64,000 nucleotides of DNA from Chthonomonadaceae bacterium (lineage in GTDB: Bacteria; Armatimonadota; Fimbriimonadia; Fimbriimonadales; Fimbriimonadaceae). The stretch is from contig CP054189.1 in NCBI GenBank assembly GCA_015709495.1, forward strand, positions 1,674,001 to 1,738,000. Direction: 5' to 3'. A model generated the notes under the pieces. It made no database searches. It worked only from the letters and a program-made list of their open reading frames with translations, and was not told where the DNA came from. A program made the translations under genes and the position numbers. Below, in pieces: positions 8,707-16,430 of the stretch (position 1 is the first letter of the stretch; each line of letters starts with the position of its first letter).

Positions 8707-9564
8707 ATGCTTGCTGAGCTTCGCGAACTGTGGCGGTTTCGCGAGCTACTCTTCAGCCTTGTCGAGCGCGAACTTCGAATCCGATATAAGAATAGCTTCT
8801 TCGGATTTCTTTGGTCATTGCTCAACCCGCTTATCACAGTAGTCGTGATTACTCTGGTATTCAAGAACTTCCTGCGGAACGACACCCCCAACCTAAGCGC
8901 GTACATCCTCGCCGCCTATCTGCCGTTCCTGTTCTTTCAGATGGCGGTGATGGACTCGTCTCAGTCGGTCCTGCTCTCGTTGCAGCTTGTCAAAAAGATA
9001 TATTTTCCTCGTGAAATCCTGCCGTTAGCGTCGATCCTAAGCAACCTGATCCACCTCTTGCTCGCGTTACTGGTATTCGTCGCATACCTCATCGTCATCT
9101 ACATCGGTGACCCCAGAATCCCCTCGATCCAACCTACGATTCTGCTGCTTCCGATCGTGATCTTGATCAACTTGACCTTGGTCGTGGGCATCGGCTTCAT
9201 CGTCAGCGCGCTTAATACGTTTTATGAGGACGTGAAGTACATCGTGGGCGTGCTGATGTATCTCCTCTTCTTTGGCTGCCCTATCTTCTATTTCAGCGAG
9301 AACGTGTGGGCGCACTCCTTAAGCCGTGGCGATGGAGGATGGAGTTATTACCTGTATCACCTCAATCCGGTCGCGATGCTTTGCACGGCGTACCGCAAGG
9401 TGCTGGTCGCGCCGCAGCCCGTCAAAATCGGCGACTCGGTTTATGACCCTCTTCCGTTGGATTGGGGCCTGCTTGGGATTGCGGCGGCCCTGTCGCTGGC
9501 GCTGATGGTCTTCGGGTACTGGCTTTTCATTCGGCTCAAGTGGAGGTTCGTCGAACGTCCATGA
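8707..9564 (+). CDS. ABC-2 type permease for polysaccharide export (Wzm/TagG-like)
   Basis: 285 residues from the ATG at 8707; the longer in-frame version from 8659 would run through the promoter and the previous gene. The N-terminus LRELWRFRELLFSLVERELR followed by IRYKNSFFGFLWSLLNPL is the hallmark of ABC-2 exporters of O-antigen, teichoic acid or capsule. Six membrane segments follow. With the next gene, which overlaps by ATGA, it forms a complete exporter: two permease and two ATPase chains moving lipid-linked glycans across the inner membrane. The adjacent glycosyltransferase supports a role in surface glycan assembly. Confidence 0.93.
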   Translation: MLAELRELWRFRELLFSLVERELRIRYKNSFFGFLWSLLNPLITVVVITLVFKNFLRNDTPNLSAYILAAYLPFLFFQMAVMDSSQSVLLSLQLVKKIYFPREILPLASILSNLIHLLLALLVFVAYLIVIYIGDPRIPSIQPTILLLPIVILINLTLVVGIGFIVSALNTFYEDVKYIVGVLMYLLFFGCPIFYFSENVWAHSLSRGDGGWSYYLYHLNPVAMLCTAYRKVLVAPQPVKIGDSVYDPLPLDWGLLGIAAALSLALMVFGYWLFIRLKWRFVERP

Positions 9565-10313
9565 GCCAGCAGCCCCTCATCGAGATGCGGGACGTTCACA
9601 AGGAGTTCTTGCTGAGCCACTCGGGCGTCGGCTCGATCAAGACCCTCCTGCTCTGGTGGCGAAGGCGAAGGCTCGAGCACTTCAAGGTGCTGAAAGGGGT
9701 GTCGTTGTCGGTGGGCAGGGGCGAGGCTGTGGCCGTCATCGGCCGCAACGGAAGCGGAAAGAGCACGCTGCTCTCGCTGATCGCCCGCGTCTACCGGCCG
9801 ACCTCAGGCGAGATTCGCGTCAACGGACGGGTGGCGCCCTTGCTTGAGCTCGGCGCGGGCTTCCACCCCGACCTCACGGGGATTGAGAACGTGTTCTTCA
9901 ACGGCGTGATCTTGGGCCTGACGAGAAAACAGGTCGCCGAGAGGCTCGACCGGATCATCGAGTTCTCGGAGCTTGGGGGGCACATCGACGCGCCCGTTCG
10001 CACCTACTCCAGCGGGATGCTCGCCCGATTGGGCTTTGCGGTCGCGGTCCACGTGGACGCCGACGCTCTGTTGGTCGATGAGGTCCTTGCGGTCGGCGAC
10101 TATGCGTTCGAAGAAAAATGCTACGACCGAATCGAGCGATTCAAGAAGGAGCAGGGTGGAATCCTATTCGTATCGCACGACATGGACGCGGTCCGTAGGG
10201 TCGCCGACCGGTGTATATGGCTCCACGAAGGGGTCATACGGGCCGAGGGCGCACCCGACGGGGTCATTGCTCAGTATCTCGAGGCGTTCGGGGACCGCGA
10301 ACGGGCGCGCTGA
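9561..10313 (+). CDS. ABC transporter ATP-binding protein for polysaccharide export (Wzt/TagH-like)
   Basis: 250 residues; its ATG overlaps the permease stop (ATGA). Walker A GRNGSGKST at residues 61-69, then LELGAGFHPDLTGIENVFFN, signature YSSGMLARLGFAVAVHV and Walker B ALLVDEVLAVGD, all typical of the KpsT/TagH/Wzt group. It stops shortly after the nucleotide-binding domain, so it lacks the C-terminal glycan-binding domain found in long Wzt proteins; the exported glycan is therefore probably recognised without a capping signal. Its last 50 bp overlap the end of the convergent glycosyltransferase gene. Confidence 0.93.
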   Translation: MSQQPLIEMRDVHKEFLLSHSGVGSIKTLLLWWRRRRLEHFKVLKGVSLSVGRGEAVAVIGRNGSGKSTLLSLIARVYRPTSGEIRVNGRVAPLLELGAGFHPDLTGIENVFFNGVILGLTRKQVAERLDRIIEFSELGGHIDAPVRTYSSGMLARLGFAVAVHVDADALLVDEVLAVGDYAFEEKCYDRIERFKKEQGGILFVSHDMDAVRRVADRCIWLHEGVIRAEGAPDGVIAQYLEAFGDRERAR

Positions 10314-11202
10314 GCACCCTCACCCAAAGCGCGGCCCTCTTTCGCAGGCCCGAATGAGCGAATAGGGTCAGGAGACTCGCCAAGCCAAACGCAACGAACC
10401 GCGCGAGCGCGCCCAGCCGATCGATCAGCCAGCACAGCACAGCCGCAAAGGGTCCGTGATGAAGTGAAAAGTAGAGCTCCTTGCCCCTGTTATAGAGCGA
10501 AACCGCCCACGCGCGGTTGTCTGCGCTGCTCGCTCCCAGCGAATGGCGAAATCTCGCATTTGGGACGTAGAGAATCTTGCCCTGCTGCCGAAGGCGGTGG
10601 CAAAGTTCGGTGTCTTCGCAATATAGGAAGAATCGCTCGTCGAATCGGGCGGCGCCGGTTCGGAGCATCAGGCACGCCCCCATCACCTGCTCGACCTCAG
10701 ACATTTCGGTGAGCCGCCTTGTCGTCCAGTAGGGGGACAAGACTCGCGAGTTAGGGAAGAGTTTTTCCAGCCCGAGTTGCTCGCAAAAAACGGCCCAGAG
10801 TGTGAGGCGGTTTGCGGTCGAGTTCTGTACGTTCCCGTTTGGATCGAGCAGCCTCCCTCCGGCTGCAGTAACGTCCGGGTCTTGGAAGACCGAAGCGAGT
10901 TCTTCGATCGCGCCGGGTTCGGGGGCCGCGTCCGCGTTGAGGATGAGGGTCAGCGAGGTTGCGGAGGCGTCGAGTCCTTGATTGCAGGCTGTTCCAAACC
11001 CCACGTTCTGCGAGTTCGCAATGAGTTGGACCTCGGGATGAGTTTCCGCGACCCAACTCGCCGATCCATCTTGCGAGTCGTTGTCCACGACGACCACCCT
11101 CTGGTCCTTCCCGACCGCCGTCAAACATCGCTCCAACTCGGCCCGCGTGTTGTAGTTAACGATCACAACCGTAACGTCGGGTCGGTCGGAAGCGGAACGC
11201 AT
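10264..11202 (-). CDS. Family 2 glycosyltransferase
   Basis: 312 residues from the ATG at 11202; an ATG at 11220 would add six residues but lies on the greA start. The N-terminus VTVVIVNYNTRAELERCL with VDNDSQDGS is the GT-A nucleotide-sugar site of WbbL-like rhamnosyl or related transferases; LILNADAAPEPGAIEEL carries the metal-binding acidic motif, and ERFFLYCEDTELCHRL is the conserved acceptor/catalytic segment (ED). The last 60 residues are hydrophobic and probably membrane-associated. It likely adds a sugar to a lipid-linked glycan exported by the neighbouring ABC transporter. Its 3' end overlaps that of the convergent ATPase gene. Confidence 0.9.
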   Translation of the reverse strand: MRSASDRPDVTVVIVNYNTRAELERCLTAVGKDQRVVVVDNDSQDGSASWVAETHPEVQLIANSQNVGFGTACNQGLDASATSLTLILNADAAPEPGAIEELASVFQDPDVTAAGGRLLDPNGNVQNSTANRLTLWAVFCEQLGLEKLFPNSRVLSPYWTTRRLTEMSEVEQVMGACLMLRTGAARFDERFFLYCEDTELCHRLRQQGKILYVPNARFRHSLGASSADNRAWAVSLYNRGKELYFSLHHGPFAAVLCWLIDRLGALARFVAFGLASLLTLFAHSGLRKRAALWVRVLSAPVRGPRTPRDTEQ

Positions 11203-11204
11203 GA

Positions 11205-11210
11205 TACAAT
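11205..11210 (+). promoter_or_regulatory. -10 box TACAAT for greA
   Basis: TACAAT ends 9 nt before the greA ATG at 11220, in a 17-bp gap between two divergent genes. The glycosyltransferase on the other strand starts at 11202, so both promoters must overlap. No ribosome binding site lies between the box and greA. Confidence 0.5.
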
Positions 11211-11219
11211 ATTGGCTCA

Positions 11220-11690
11220 ATGGGGAATTCGGTATTGCTAACGCAGGAGGGTTTTGAGCGCCTTAAGCAGGAACTCGAGGAGCTCAAGACGGCCGGGCGC
11301 CGAAAGGTGGCAGAAGCGATCAAGGAGGCGAAGTCTCACGGCGACCTCAAGGAGAACGCCGCCTACCACGAGGCCAAGCTCAATCAGGAGCGGCTCGAAG
11401 GGAGGATCGCCGACCTGGAGAAGATCCTCCAAATCGGCCGAATCATCGAGCGACCCGACGACGCCCACGACTGCGCGCACCTGGGTTCGAAGGTCACGCT
11501 TCGAGATGAGGAGTTTGGCGACACTCTGACCGTCGAACTCGTCGGATCGTTCGAGGCCGACCCCGACCACGACAAGATTTCCCTGACATCGCCCCTGGGG
11601 GAAGCGCTGGTGGGTCGCATCGCCGGCGACACGGTCGAAGTGGAAACTCCCGAGGGGCTCAGCCGATACACGATTCAAAGGTTGGACTGA
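11220..11690 (+). CDS. greA: Transcription elongation factor GreA
   Basis: 156 residues, the standard GreA length. It enters the secondary channel of RNA polymerase and stimulates cleavage of backtracked RNA. The N-terminal coiled coil carries the signature LKQELEELKTAGRRKVAE and the acidic tip SHGDLKENAAYHEAK at about residues 40-54; the C-terminal FKBP-like domain has LGSKVTLRD and ISLTSPLGEALVG, followed by DTVEVETPEG. Its stop codon overlaps the start of the lipoprotein gene (TGATG). A second, more divergent GreA-family gene lies at 29959-30480. Confidence 0.97.
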   Translation: MGNSVLLTQEGFERLKQELEELKTAGRRKVAEAIKEAKSHGDLKENAAYHEAKLNQERLEGRIADLEKILQIGRIIERPDDAHDCAHLGSKVTLRDEEFGDTLTVELVGSFEADPDHDKISLTSPLGEALVGRIAGDTVEVETPEGLSRYTIQRLD

Positions 11691-12325
11691 TGCGGCCCCT
11701 TTCGTTTGCGCTGATTTCGGTCGCACTCAGCTTCTTGTGCGGGTGCGAGGGGGGCAACGGCGCGACGCCCGTGCCTGAGTTGGCCGTCGACGTGGGCGCC
11801 CCCGCGCAGCGGCCCGATCTTTCATTCAAGTCGCGTCTTGCCCTCCTCGACAACGGCAGGCGGCTCGGAGTCGGCGATCCCGTGCAGGAAGCGTTGGAGT
11901 TCCTTCCCGCTCCTCGCAAGGCGTACGCGTTTCGGGAGCTTCCGCCTGGCTTCGAGGAGCCCTATCGCGCGGAAGGCTGGGAGACCGATGCCGAAGGGTT
12001 CGGCGTGATTTCGCTCGATGGAAAGGTGGTTCTCACTCTCCGAACGCAGGAAGACGCGAGCCAAACGCTGATCGAGGAAACGGTCCGAACCTACACCCGC
12101 GACAACCGCTCGCTACCCCCCGAGCGCGTGACGGGCCAGGCGGCGGAGTATTGGTTCTTTGAGCGCGAAAGCCACCGATTGATGATTGCGGCGGTGAAAG
12201 ATCCCAATGGAAAACGGTCGCTCACCCTCGCTCTGGGGGACGTTTCGGTCATGGATGCGCTAAGAATGTCACCTGCGAAGGCTTTGCAGGATCGCGACGG
12301 ATCGCCCCCAGAGGCCGAAAGCTAA
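11690..12325 (+). CDS. Predicted lipoprotein of unknown function
   Basis: 211 residues. MRPLSFALISVALSFLCGC is a lipoprotein signal with Cys19 as the lipidation site (lipobox LCGC). The mature protein has no recognised domain; segments such as LLDNGRRLGVGDPVQEALEFL and GFGVISLDGKVVLTLRTQ suggest a small alpha/beta periplasmic protein. It is coupled to greA by a TGATG overlap and converges on the complex III operon with 14 bp between the stops. The role is unknown; co-transcription with greA may be incidental. Confidence 0.75.
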   Translation: MRPLSFALISVALSFLCGCEGGNGATPVPELAVDVGAPAQRPDLSFKSRLALLDNGRRLGVGDPVQEALEFLPAPRKAYAFRELPPGFEEPYRAEGWETDAEGFGVISLDGKVVLTLRTQEDASQTLIEETVRTYTRDNRSLPPERVTGQAAEYWFFERESHRLMIAAVKDPNGKRSLTLALGDVSVMDALRMSPAKALQDRDGSPPEAES

Positions 12326-12339
12326 ACGAGTGTTGGGCT

Positions 12340-12675
12340 CTACCGCGACGGCAAACCGTTCTCTTCGACGAATCTCTTAGCTCGATCTAAAGGAACGCGC
12401 ACCTTTCGGTTCTCGCGATCTTCCCAAGCGTAGGCTTGCTCAAGCCGCGCGTCGCGGTCGCGGATCTCTTGGAGAGCGACCTGAGGCGGGACCTTCTGTG
12501 CGTCGGTCGGGGGCGCGCCGATCTGAGCTGCGAGCTTCTGCTGCGGGACGTCCGGGGCGGTCGAAACTACCAGCCCAAAGAGGTACGGAGCGATGGCGCT
12601 GATTCCGAGGAAGAGCAGGCCGAGGAAGATGGCCAATCCGATCTTGCGCGGGGTGTTGTTTCCGTTTTCAGGCAT
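12340..12675 (-). CDS. Small single-span membrane protein at the end of the complex III operon
   Basis: 111 residues from the ATG at 12675, which overlaps the actF stop by 8 bp; the longer in-frame ORF extends into actF and is not favoured. One membrane segment (IGLAIFLGLLFLGISAIAPYLFGLVV, residues about 13-37) is followed by a soluble tail ending DRENRKVRVPLDRAKRFVEE then NGLPSR. This 'VPLDRA..ENGLPSR' ending is reminiscent of small proteins found beside cytochrome oxidase and complex III genes in several phyla, from memory and not from a search. Tight overlap suggests an accessory subunit or assembly factor of the complex. Confidence 0.75.
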   Translation of the reverse strand: MPENGNNTPRKIGLAIFLGLLFLGISAIAPYLFGLVVSTAPDVPQQKLAAQIGAPPTDAQKVPPQVALQEIRDRDARLEQAYAWEDRENRKVRVPLDRAKRFVEENGLPSR

Positions 12676-13828
12676 GTTCTTGCTCCATTTGCCGAAGGGC
12701 ATAGACCGGAGGACTGGGTTCCTTCGCATATTGCCAGAGCAGCACGAACAGCCAGATCCCGCCGACACCGAGAATGGCGGCGAAGTCGACCCAGTTGAGC
12801 ATCGGTCCCTCTCGATGCAGCGACGGCGTCACGAACCAAAACATCTCGACGACGCGCATAACGAGGATGAACACCGCGATCCCGCCGACGAACGCCGCCG
12901 TGCGCTTGACCTTGGCCGAAAGCAGAATGAGGAACGGCGCGAGGAAGTGAAGGAACACGATCGCGCCCCCGATCGCGCTCCAAGGCCCTTCGTTGCGGTC
13001 AGCGAAGTACGTGATCTCTTCGGGAAGGTCGGCGGACCAAATGATCAGGAACTGCGAGAAGGCGAGATAGGCCCAGAAAACGACCAGAGTGAAAAGAAGG
13101 GTGCCCAAGTCGTGGAAGTGCTTAGGCTTGACGAGGACGGCTACCTTGCTGTTTTTCGCGAACGCGAGATAAGCGACGGCGATGGCGAGCGCGGTGAGCA
13201 TTTGGGCCGCCACGAGGAGCAGCCCGAAGATCGTCGAGTACCAATGCGGTTCGAGGGACATCACCCAGTCGGTGGCGGCAAGTGTAACCGTGAGCACGAA
13301 GGCCACCGCCGCGCCTGCCGCAAAGGAGGAGCGCTTGCCTTCCCACTGGGACTCACCCGATTGGTCTTGTCGCTTCGACCAACTGCTGAGCAGGAAGGCG
13401 ATCCCAACCCAGACCGCAAAATAGATCACGGCGCGGATTCCAAACCCCATCGGGTTAAGGAAATGCGCGCGTATCTGCAAGACCGGGTTCTGAGCGACTT
13501 CGTCGGGCCGAGCCCAAGGATAAACTTCGGGCAAGAAGAACAGAATCGGGAGGAACAGGATCGCCATTGCGGGGAGCAGTCTCGCTCCGGCCTGGGAGAT
13601 CCCAAGGATCGGGTAGCCGAACCTGCCGCGAACGAGGTTCACCAAGATCACGATCCCGAGGAAGCCCAGAGTCGGCATGAGCCACATCAGGTAACCCAAC
13701 AGGTAGGACTGAAACACGTTGGGCATCCCTTGGGCCTTGCCGACAAACACGCCTATCAACCCAAGCACGCCGATCACGGCGGCTGCGGCTCCTAAACCGG
13801 AGTTGGACTTCTTTGGACTATCGTTCAC
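12668..13828 (-). CDS. actF: Alternative complex III subunit ActF
   Basis: 386 residues, about ten membrane helices. ActF is one of the two NrfD-like integral membrane subunits of alternative complex III, the quinol:electron-acceptor oxidoreductase that replaces the bc1 complex. Visible traits: LLGYLMWLMPTLGFLGIVIL, MSLEPHWYSTIFGLLLVAAQM with the conserved aromatic stretch, VFWAYLAFSQFLIIW and the soluble tail with HREGPMLNWVDF. Gene order on the minus strand is actA-B-C-D-E-F, as in known clusters. Start at 13828 overlaps the end of actE by 11 bp. Confidence 0.92.
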   Translation of the reverse strand: MNDSPKKSNSGLGAAAAVIGVLGLIGVFVGKAQGMPNVFQSYLLGYLMWLMPTLGFLGIVILVNLVRGRFGYPILGISQAGARLLPAMAILFLPILFFLPEVYPWARPDEVAQNPVLQIRAHFLNPMGFGIRAVIYFAVWVGIAFLLSSWSKRQDQSGESQWEGKRSSFAAGAAVAFVLTVTLAATDWVMSLEPHWYSTIFGLLLVAAQMLTALAIAVAYLAFAKNSKVAVLVKPKHFHDLGTLLFTLVVFWAYLAFSQFLIIWSADLPEEITYFADRNEGPWSAIGGAIVFLHFLAPFLILLSAKVKRTAAFVGGIAVFILVMRVVEMFWFVTPSLHREGPMLNWVDFAAILGVGGIWLFVLLWQYAKEPSPPVYALRQMEQEHA

Positions 13829-14483
13829 TCACATCGCTCCTTTTTGTTGTTTGCGATCCCAGCTTGAGTTGTTCGTCAGGCGTGAGCGAGTCGTAATCGA
13901 AGCTGCCGCTGAACTGAAGAACCCGAATCCACGCCAAGACTTCCCAGCGCTCTTCGGGTTTGAGCTTTCGGCTCAGGACTGGGTGGACCACGTCGTCCAG
14001 CGAATACCCCGTACCTGCGAGGATGTCCGGTTGAGCTTGGGAGGTCTTTTGGACGCCGCTCACGAACTCTCGATAGAGCTCACCCACGGGCTTCGCGAGA
14101 ACCTCGGGGTGATAGAGAGGGCGGGGCCGGGCGTAGCCTCGTTGCACGATGATGCCGTCGCCGTTGCCTAACTTGCCGTGACAGGGCATGCAGTGGATAT
14201 CGAAGTTGACACGTCCCGCTTCGAGGATATTCTTATCGACCGGGAAGGGGAACCTCTCTGCGGGCTTTCCGTCCTCCAAGCCTTCGTGAAGCAGCGTGTC
14301 CTCACTGAACGACCCACGTGGGACGGTGCCTTCCACGGGCATCCTGGCGGCTTGCCCGTCTTGGAAAAACGCGGTCTCGCCGAGCCTCGGCGCCTTCGCT
14401 TGAATCCACATGTCGTCCTTGCTGCATCCGATCGCAAGAACGAGGAACACCGCGGACCCCAGAACCTTCGTATGAATCTTCAT
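13818..14483 (-). CDS. actE: Alternative complex III monoheme cytochrome c subunit ActE
   Basis: 221 residues from the ATG at 14483, chosen because it overlaps the actD stop (ATGA) and begins a clean lipoprotein signal (FLVLAIGC, lipidated Cys20). One heme c site CMPCH spans residues 98-102, with a candidate axial Met beyond. The protein contains the ActE sequence pattern PVEGTVPRGSF and INFDIHCMPCHG-like NFDIHCMPCHG. It is anchored to the outer face of the inner membrane and passes electrons onward in complex III. The gap between actE and actF is an overlap. Confidence 0.92.
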   Translation of the reverse strand: MKIHTKVLGSAVFLVLAIGCSKDDMWIQAKAPRLGETAFFQDGQAARMPVEGTVPRGSFSEDTLLHEGLEDGKPAERFPFPVDKNILEAGRVNFDIHCMPCHGKLGNGDGIIVQRGYARPRPLYHPEVLAKPVGELYREFVSGVQKTSQAQPDILAGTGYSLDDVVHPVLSRKLKPEERWEVLAWIRVLQFSGSFDYDSLTPDEQLKLGSQTTKRSDVSER

Positions 14484-15034
14484 TCGATCGGCACCTCGAC
14501 GACGGCTTCCGCCCCCAGCCCTTCGAGAAACTTGCGGGTCGATTCCGACTCGAATTTCGGATCGGAAGCCTCCACGCACAGGAAGAACCGATCATCCGTG
14601 GCGCGGTCGAACCCTTCGGCCGAGAAAACGGGATGATGGAACCTAGGAAGACCGTTCATAGCGAGCATTCCAAAAACCGCTCCGAGCGCTGCGCAAAGGA
14701 CGCCCGTCTCAAACGTGATCGGGATGAACGAAGGCCAAGAGAAGTCGGGACGTCCCCCAATGTTGAGCGGATAGTCGATCACGGCCGCGTAGGTTTGCAG
14801 CCCGAAGCCCAAAAGCGCGCCCAACATTCCAAACGCGAACACGAGCTTAGGAACCCGGTCGTCCCTGGTTCCGAGGTCGTCGACGAGGCCCTCGACGACG
14901 AACGGAGTGTAGGCTTCAACTTTCCTGTAGCCTTCGGCCTTGGCCTTGCGAGCCGCTTCCCGAATCTCTTCGGGCTCGGCAAACTGCGCCATCAGGCCGT
15001 AGAGCAACAATGGGCTTTGAGCGTTATCCTTCAT
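14480..15034 (-). CDS. actD: Alternative complex III subunit ActD (DUF3341)
   Basis: 184 residues from the ATG at 15034 (MKDNAQSP); seven extra upstream codons are possible but overlap actC. ActD has an N-terminal ferredoxin-like fold (LYGLMAQFAEPEEIREAARK, EAYTPFVVEGL) and two membrane helices around LVFAFGMLGALLGFGLQTY and PITFETGVLCAALGAVFGM, with the conserved YPLNIGGRP between them. In solved complexes it packs beside ActC and ActF. The C-terminal RFHHPVF and DRFFLCVEA strand complete the family pattern. Confidence 0.93.
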   Translation of the reverse strand: MKDNAQSPLLLYGLMAQFAEPEEIREAARKAKAEGYRKVEAYTPFVVEGLVDDLGTRDDRVPKLVFAFGMLGALLGFGLQTYAAVIDYPLNIGGRPDFSWPSFIPITFETGVLCAALGAVFGMLAMNGLPRFHHPVFSAEGFDRATDDRFFLCVEASDPKFESESTRKFLEGLGAEAVVEVPIE

Positions 15035-16430
15035 GCTTACCCTCGCTCGACGCATGCTTCTCGTGGTGGAGCAAGTGCCGGATTTCGGACATCGGGATCA
15101 TGGGCAGGAACCTTACGAACAGCACCATGCCGCCGATGAAGATCGCGAACGTGCCCACGAAGATTCCGATGTCCCAAACGGTCGGGTTGTACATGCCCCA
15201 CGACGACGGCAAGAAGTCGCGGTGCAGGCTGATGGGAACGATGACGAACCGTTCGAGCCACATTCCGACGCTGACGGCCAGACTGACAAGGAAGAGAGGA
15301 ACGACCTTGTGTCGCACCTTCGGGAACCACAGTGCCTGAGTGATGACTCCGTTGCAAAGGATCAGCGCCCAGTAATACGGGGCGTACGGGCCGACCCAGC
15401 GGTTCTTCATCATCATGTATTCGTAGAAGTTGCCGCTGTACCAGGCGAAGAACGCTTCCACGAGGTACCCGTAAAACACGATCAAACCAGTGGTGAGCAT
15501 GATCTTCGCGCACCAGTCGATATGCTTGTCGGTGATGAGGTCTTTCAGGTTGTACCAAGACCTAAGCGGCAGGACGAGGGTGAGCACCATCGCAAACCCC
15601 GCAAAGACCGCGCCCGCGACGAAGTATGGCGGGAAGATCGTAGTGTGCCAGCCGGGAATGATCGAAACGGCGAAGTCGAGGCTCACGATCGAGTGGACTG
15701 AGAGAACCAGCGGGGTCGAGATTCCCGCGAGGACGAGATACGCCGCTTCGTAGCGGTGCCAGTGCGACGAGGTTCCGTTCCATCCCCAGGAAGTGAGGGC
15801 AAAGACATACTTCGAAAGCCCGCGCTTCCTTTTGTCGCGGAGGGTAGCGAGGTCGGGGATCAGCCCTACATACCAGAAGAGCGCGGAAACCGTCAGGTAG
15901 GTGGAGACAGCGAACACGTCCCAAACGAGCGGGCTGCGGAAGTTAGGCCACATCCCAAGCGCATTCGGGTAGGGAAGAATCCAGTAGAACGCCCAAGGCC
16001 GCCCGAGGTGGGCCAATGGAAACAGCCCGGCGCACATGACCGCGAACAGGGTCATCGTCTCCGCGAGGCGGTTGATCGAGGTTCGCCATCGCTGGCGCAT
16101 CAAAAGAAGGATCGCCGAGATGAGCGTGCCCGCGTGGCCGATACCGATCCACCAAACGAAGTTGATGATGTCCAGTCCCCAGCCGACCGGTTGGTTGACT
16201 CCCCAGATCCCCACGCCGACCATCAGCAGGTACGTCAGCGAGATCAGGAACGCCAGAAGGCAGACGAATGCGAACCCGAACGCGATGTACCACTGGTAAG
16301 GAATCCTCGGCACGAGCGGGATCCCCGCGACCTTTTCGGTAATCGTGCCGTAAACGTGTCCACCCTGAACGAGGGGCTCTTCGACGGGATCGGGATGCTT
16401 AGGTGCGGTAGTAGGCATGGGCGATCTCAC
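15024..16430 (-). CDS. actC: Alternative complex III NrfD-like quinol-site subunit ActC
   Basis: 468 residues with about ten membrane helices. ActC holds the quinol oxidation site next to the Fe-S protein ActB. Family signatures seen: WWIGIGHAGTLISAILLLM (His-containing helix), FPLAHLGRPWAFYWILPYP, SPLVWDVFAVSTYL and VSLDFAVSIIPGWHTTIFPP. The GTG at 16430 overlaps the actB stop (GTGA), the overlap type used repeatedly in this window; the ATG at 16418 is an alternative. It overlaps actD by 11 bp at its end. Confidence 0.95.
   Translation of the reverse strand: MRSPMPTTAPKHPDPVEEPLVQGGHVYGTITEKVAGIPLVPRIPYQWYIAFGFAFVCLLAFLISLTYLLMVGVGIWGVNQPVGWGLDIINFVWWIGIGHAGTLISAILLLMRQRWRTSINRLAETMTLFAVMCAGLFPLAHLGRPWAFYWILPYPNALGMWPNFRSPLVWDVFAVSTYLTVSALFWYVGLIPDLATLRDKRKRGLSKYVFALTSWGWNGTSSHWHRYEAAYLVLAGISTPLVLSVHSIVSLDFAVSIIPGWHTTIFPPYFVAGAVFAGFAMVLTLVLPLRSWYNLKDLITDKHIDWCAKIMLTTGLIVFYGYLVEAFFAWYSGNFYEYMMMKNRWVGPYAPYYWALILCNGVITQALWFPKVRHKVVPLFLVSLAVSVGMWLERFVIVPISLHRDFLPSSWGMYNPTVWDIGIFVGTFAIFIGGMVLFVRFLPMIPMSEIRHLLHHEKHASSEGKHEG

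Noticed and set aside
12593-13795. 400-codon plus-strand frame opposite actF
   Set aside because: Antisense shadow of a membrane protein gene; highly charged sequence with no domain pattern.
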